Positions 43,618-43,730 of a DNA stretch of 43,730 nucleotides are shown here, piece by piece. A model generated the notes under the pieces. That model had not been told where the DNA came from, did no database searches, and saw only the letters and a list, made by a program, of their open reading frames with translations. Made by a program: the position numbers and the translations under genes. The stretch comes from Alphaproteobacteria bacterium. Lineage in GTDB: Bacteria; Pseudomonadota; Alphaproteobacteria; Rhodobacterales; Rhodobacteraceae. The DNA is taken from contig JAUIIR010000032.1 of assembly GCA_030431485.1 (NCBI GenBank), forward strand, positions 1 to 43,730, read 5' to 3'. Numbering within the stretch: the first letter of the stretch is position 1; each line of letters starts with the position of its first letter.

Positions 43618-43730
43618 TCATAACCAGTAGATGACGGTTGCCGCGAGAGCGATGGCTGAGAGAAAGACCTTTGGACAGCGGTCATAGCGGGTTGCCACGC
43701 GCCTCCAGTCCTTGAGGCGCCCGAACATGA
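43618..43730 (-). pseudogene. 3' end of an IS5-family transposase, cut by the window edge
   Basis: On the minus strand the last 37 codons read ...FGRLKDWRRVATRYDRCPKV followed by FLSAIALAATVIYWL and a stop at 43618. This is the standard C-terminus of IS5-family (IS427-like) DDE transposases. Labelled partial because the window ends; whether the whole gene is intact is unknown. The element end is probably near 43603-43617 (TTAGGGTCAGGATTCA). The 211-bp stretch 43407-43617 holds no gene I recognise. Confidence 0.8.

Noticed and set aside
1-43730. CRISPR arrays, tRNA or rRNA genes
   Set aside because: No regularly spaced identical repeats of CRISPR type and no tRNA or rRNA signature were seen on reading through.

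Overview
The window looks like part of a plasmid or chromid of a marine alphaproteobacterium of the Rhodobacteraceae (Roseobacter group). This rests on gene style (MarR-type EPS regulator, bi-domain oxidoreductase next to a heparinase-like protein, RTX protein, Roseobacter-like IS3 and IS5 elements) and on a plasmid replication module: parA-parB, an initiator gene, and an array of 22-bp iterons. The placement is inferred from protein and motif recognition; no database search was run. Almost everything else is one exopolysaccharide (EPS) / capsule locus, so the simplest reading is a 'biofilm plasmid'. Related Roseobacter plasmids are known to carry a rhamnose (rml) operon. None is seen here; the visible sugars are perosamine, glucuronate and ManNAc-uronate.

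Layout. 1-2.4 kb: a frameshifted beta-helix gene cut by the window edge, a possible HNH remnant, and two small secreted proteins that converge on a hairpin. 2.5-9.3 kb: export and polymerisation block with a Wzy/ligase-like membrane protein (+), an RTX protein, a Wzc-type tyrosine autokinase and a Wza-type export lipoprotein (all -). 9.4-10.2 kb: a PPP-type phosphatase. 10.4-14.9 kb: replication and partition, with GTTTCGC...GCGAAAC palindromes near and inside parB and parA, and iterons upstream of the initiator gene. 15.1-17.1 kb: an initiating sugar-phosphate transferase and Ugd. 17.2-18.4 kb: a divergent regulatory hub with an RfaH/UpxY-like NusG paralogue (-), a perfect 20-bp palindrome, two ops-like elements, and a MarR-type EPS regulator (+).

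18.4-41.7 kb: a long, tightly packed + strand operon (many start/stop overlaps) holding gmd, a cupin, a perosamine-synthase-like aminotransferase, several glycosyltransferases, a PaaK-like adenylate-forming enzyme, a beta-propeller protein, a hexapeptide acyltransferase, a flippase, a second polymerase, an FkbM methyltransferase, the oxidoreductase/heparinase pair, wecB and wecC. 41.9-43.7 kb: a decayed IS3-family element with recognisable terminal repeats and two related palindromic insertions in its transposase genes, then the 3' end of an IS5-family transposase at the window edge.

How it could work together: ExoY-like transferase starts the lipid-linked unit; Gmd plus the aminotransferase make GDP-perosamine; Ugd makes UDP-GlcA; WecB and WecC make UDP-ManNAcA. 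The glycosyltransferases build an acidic repeat, the flippase and Wzy export and polymerise it, and Wzc/Wza move it out. The NusG paralogue and MarR protein probably control read-through of the roughly 23-kb operon. The sugar composition and this regulatory circuit are inferences.
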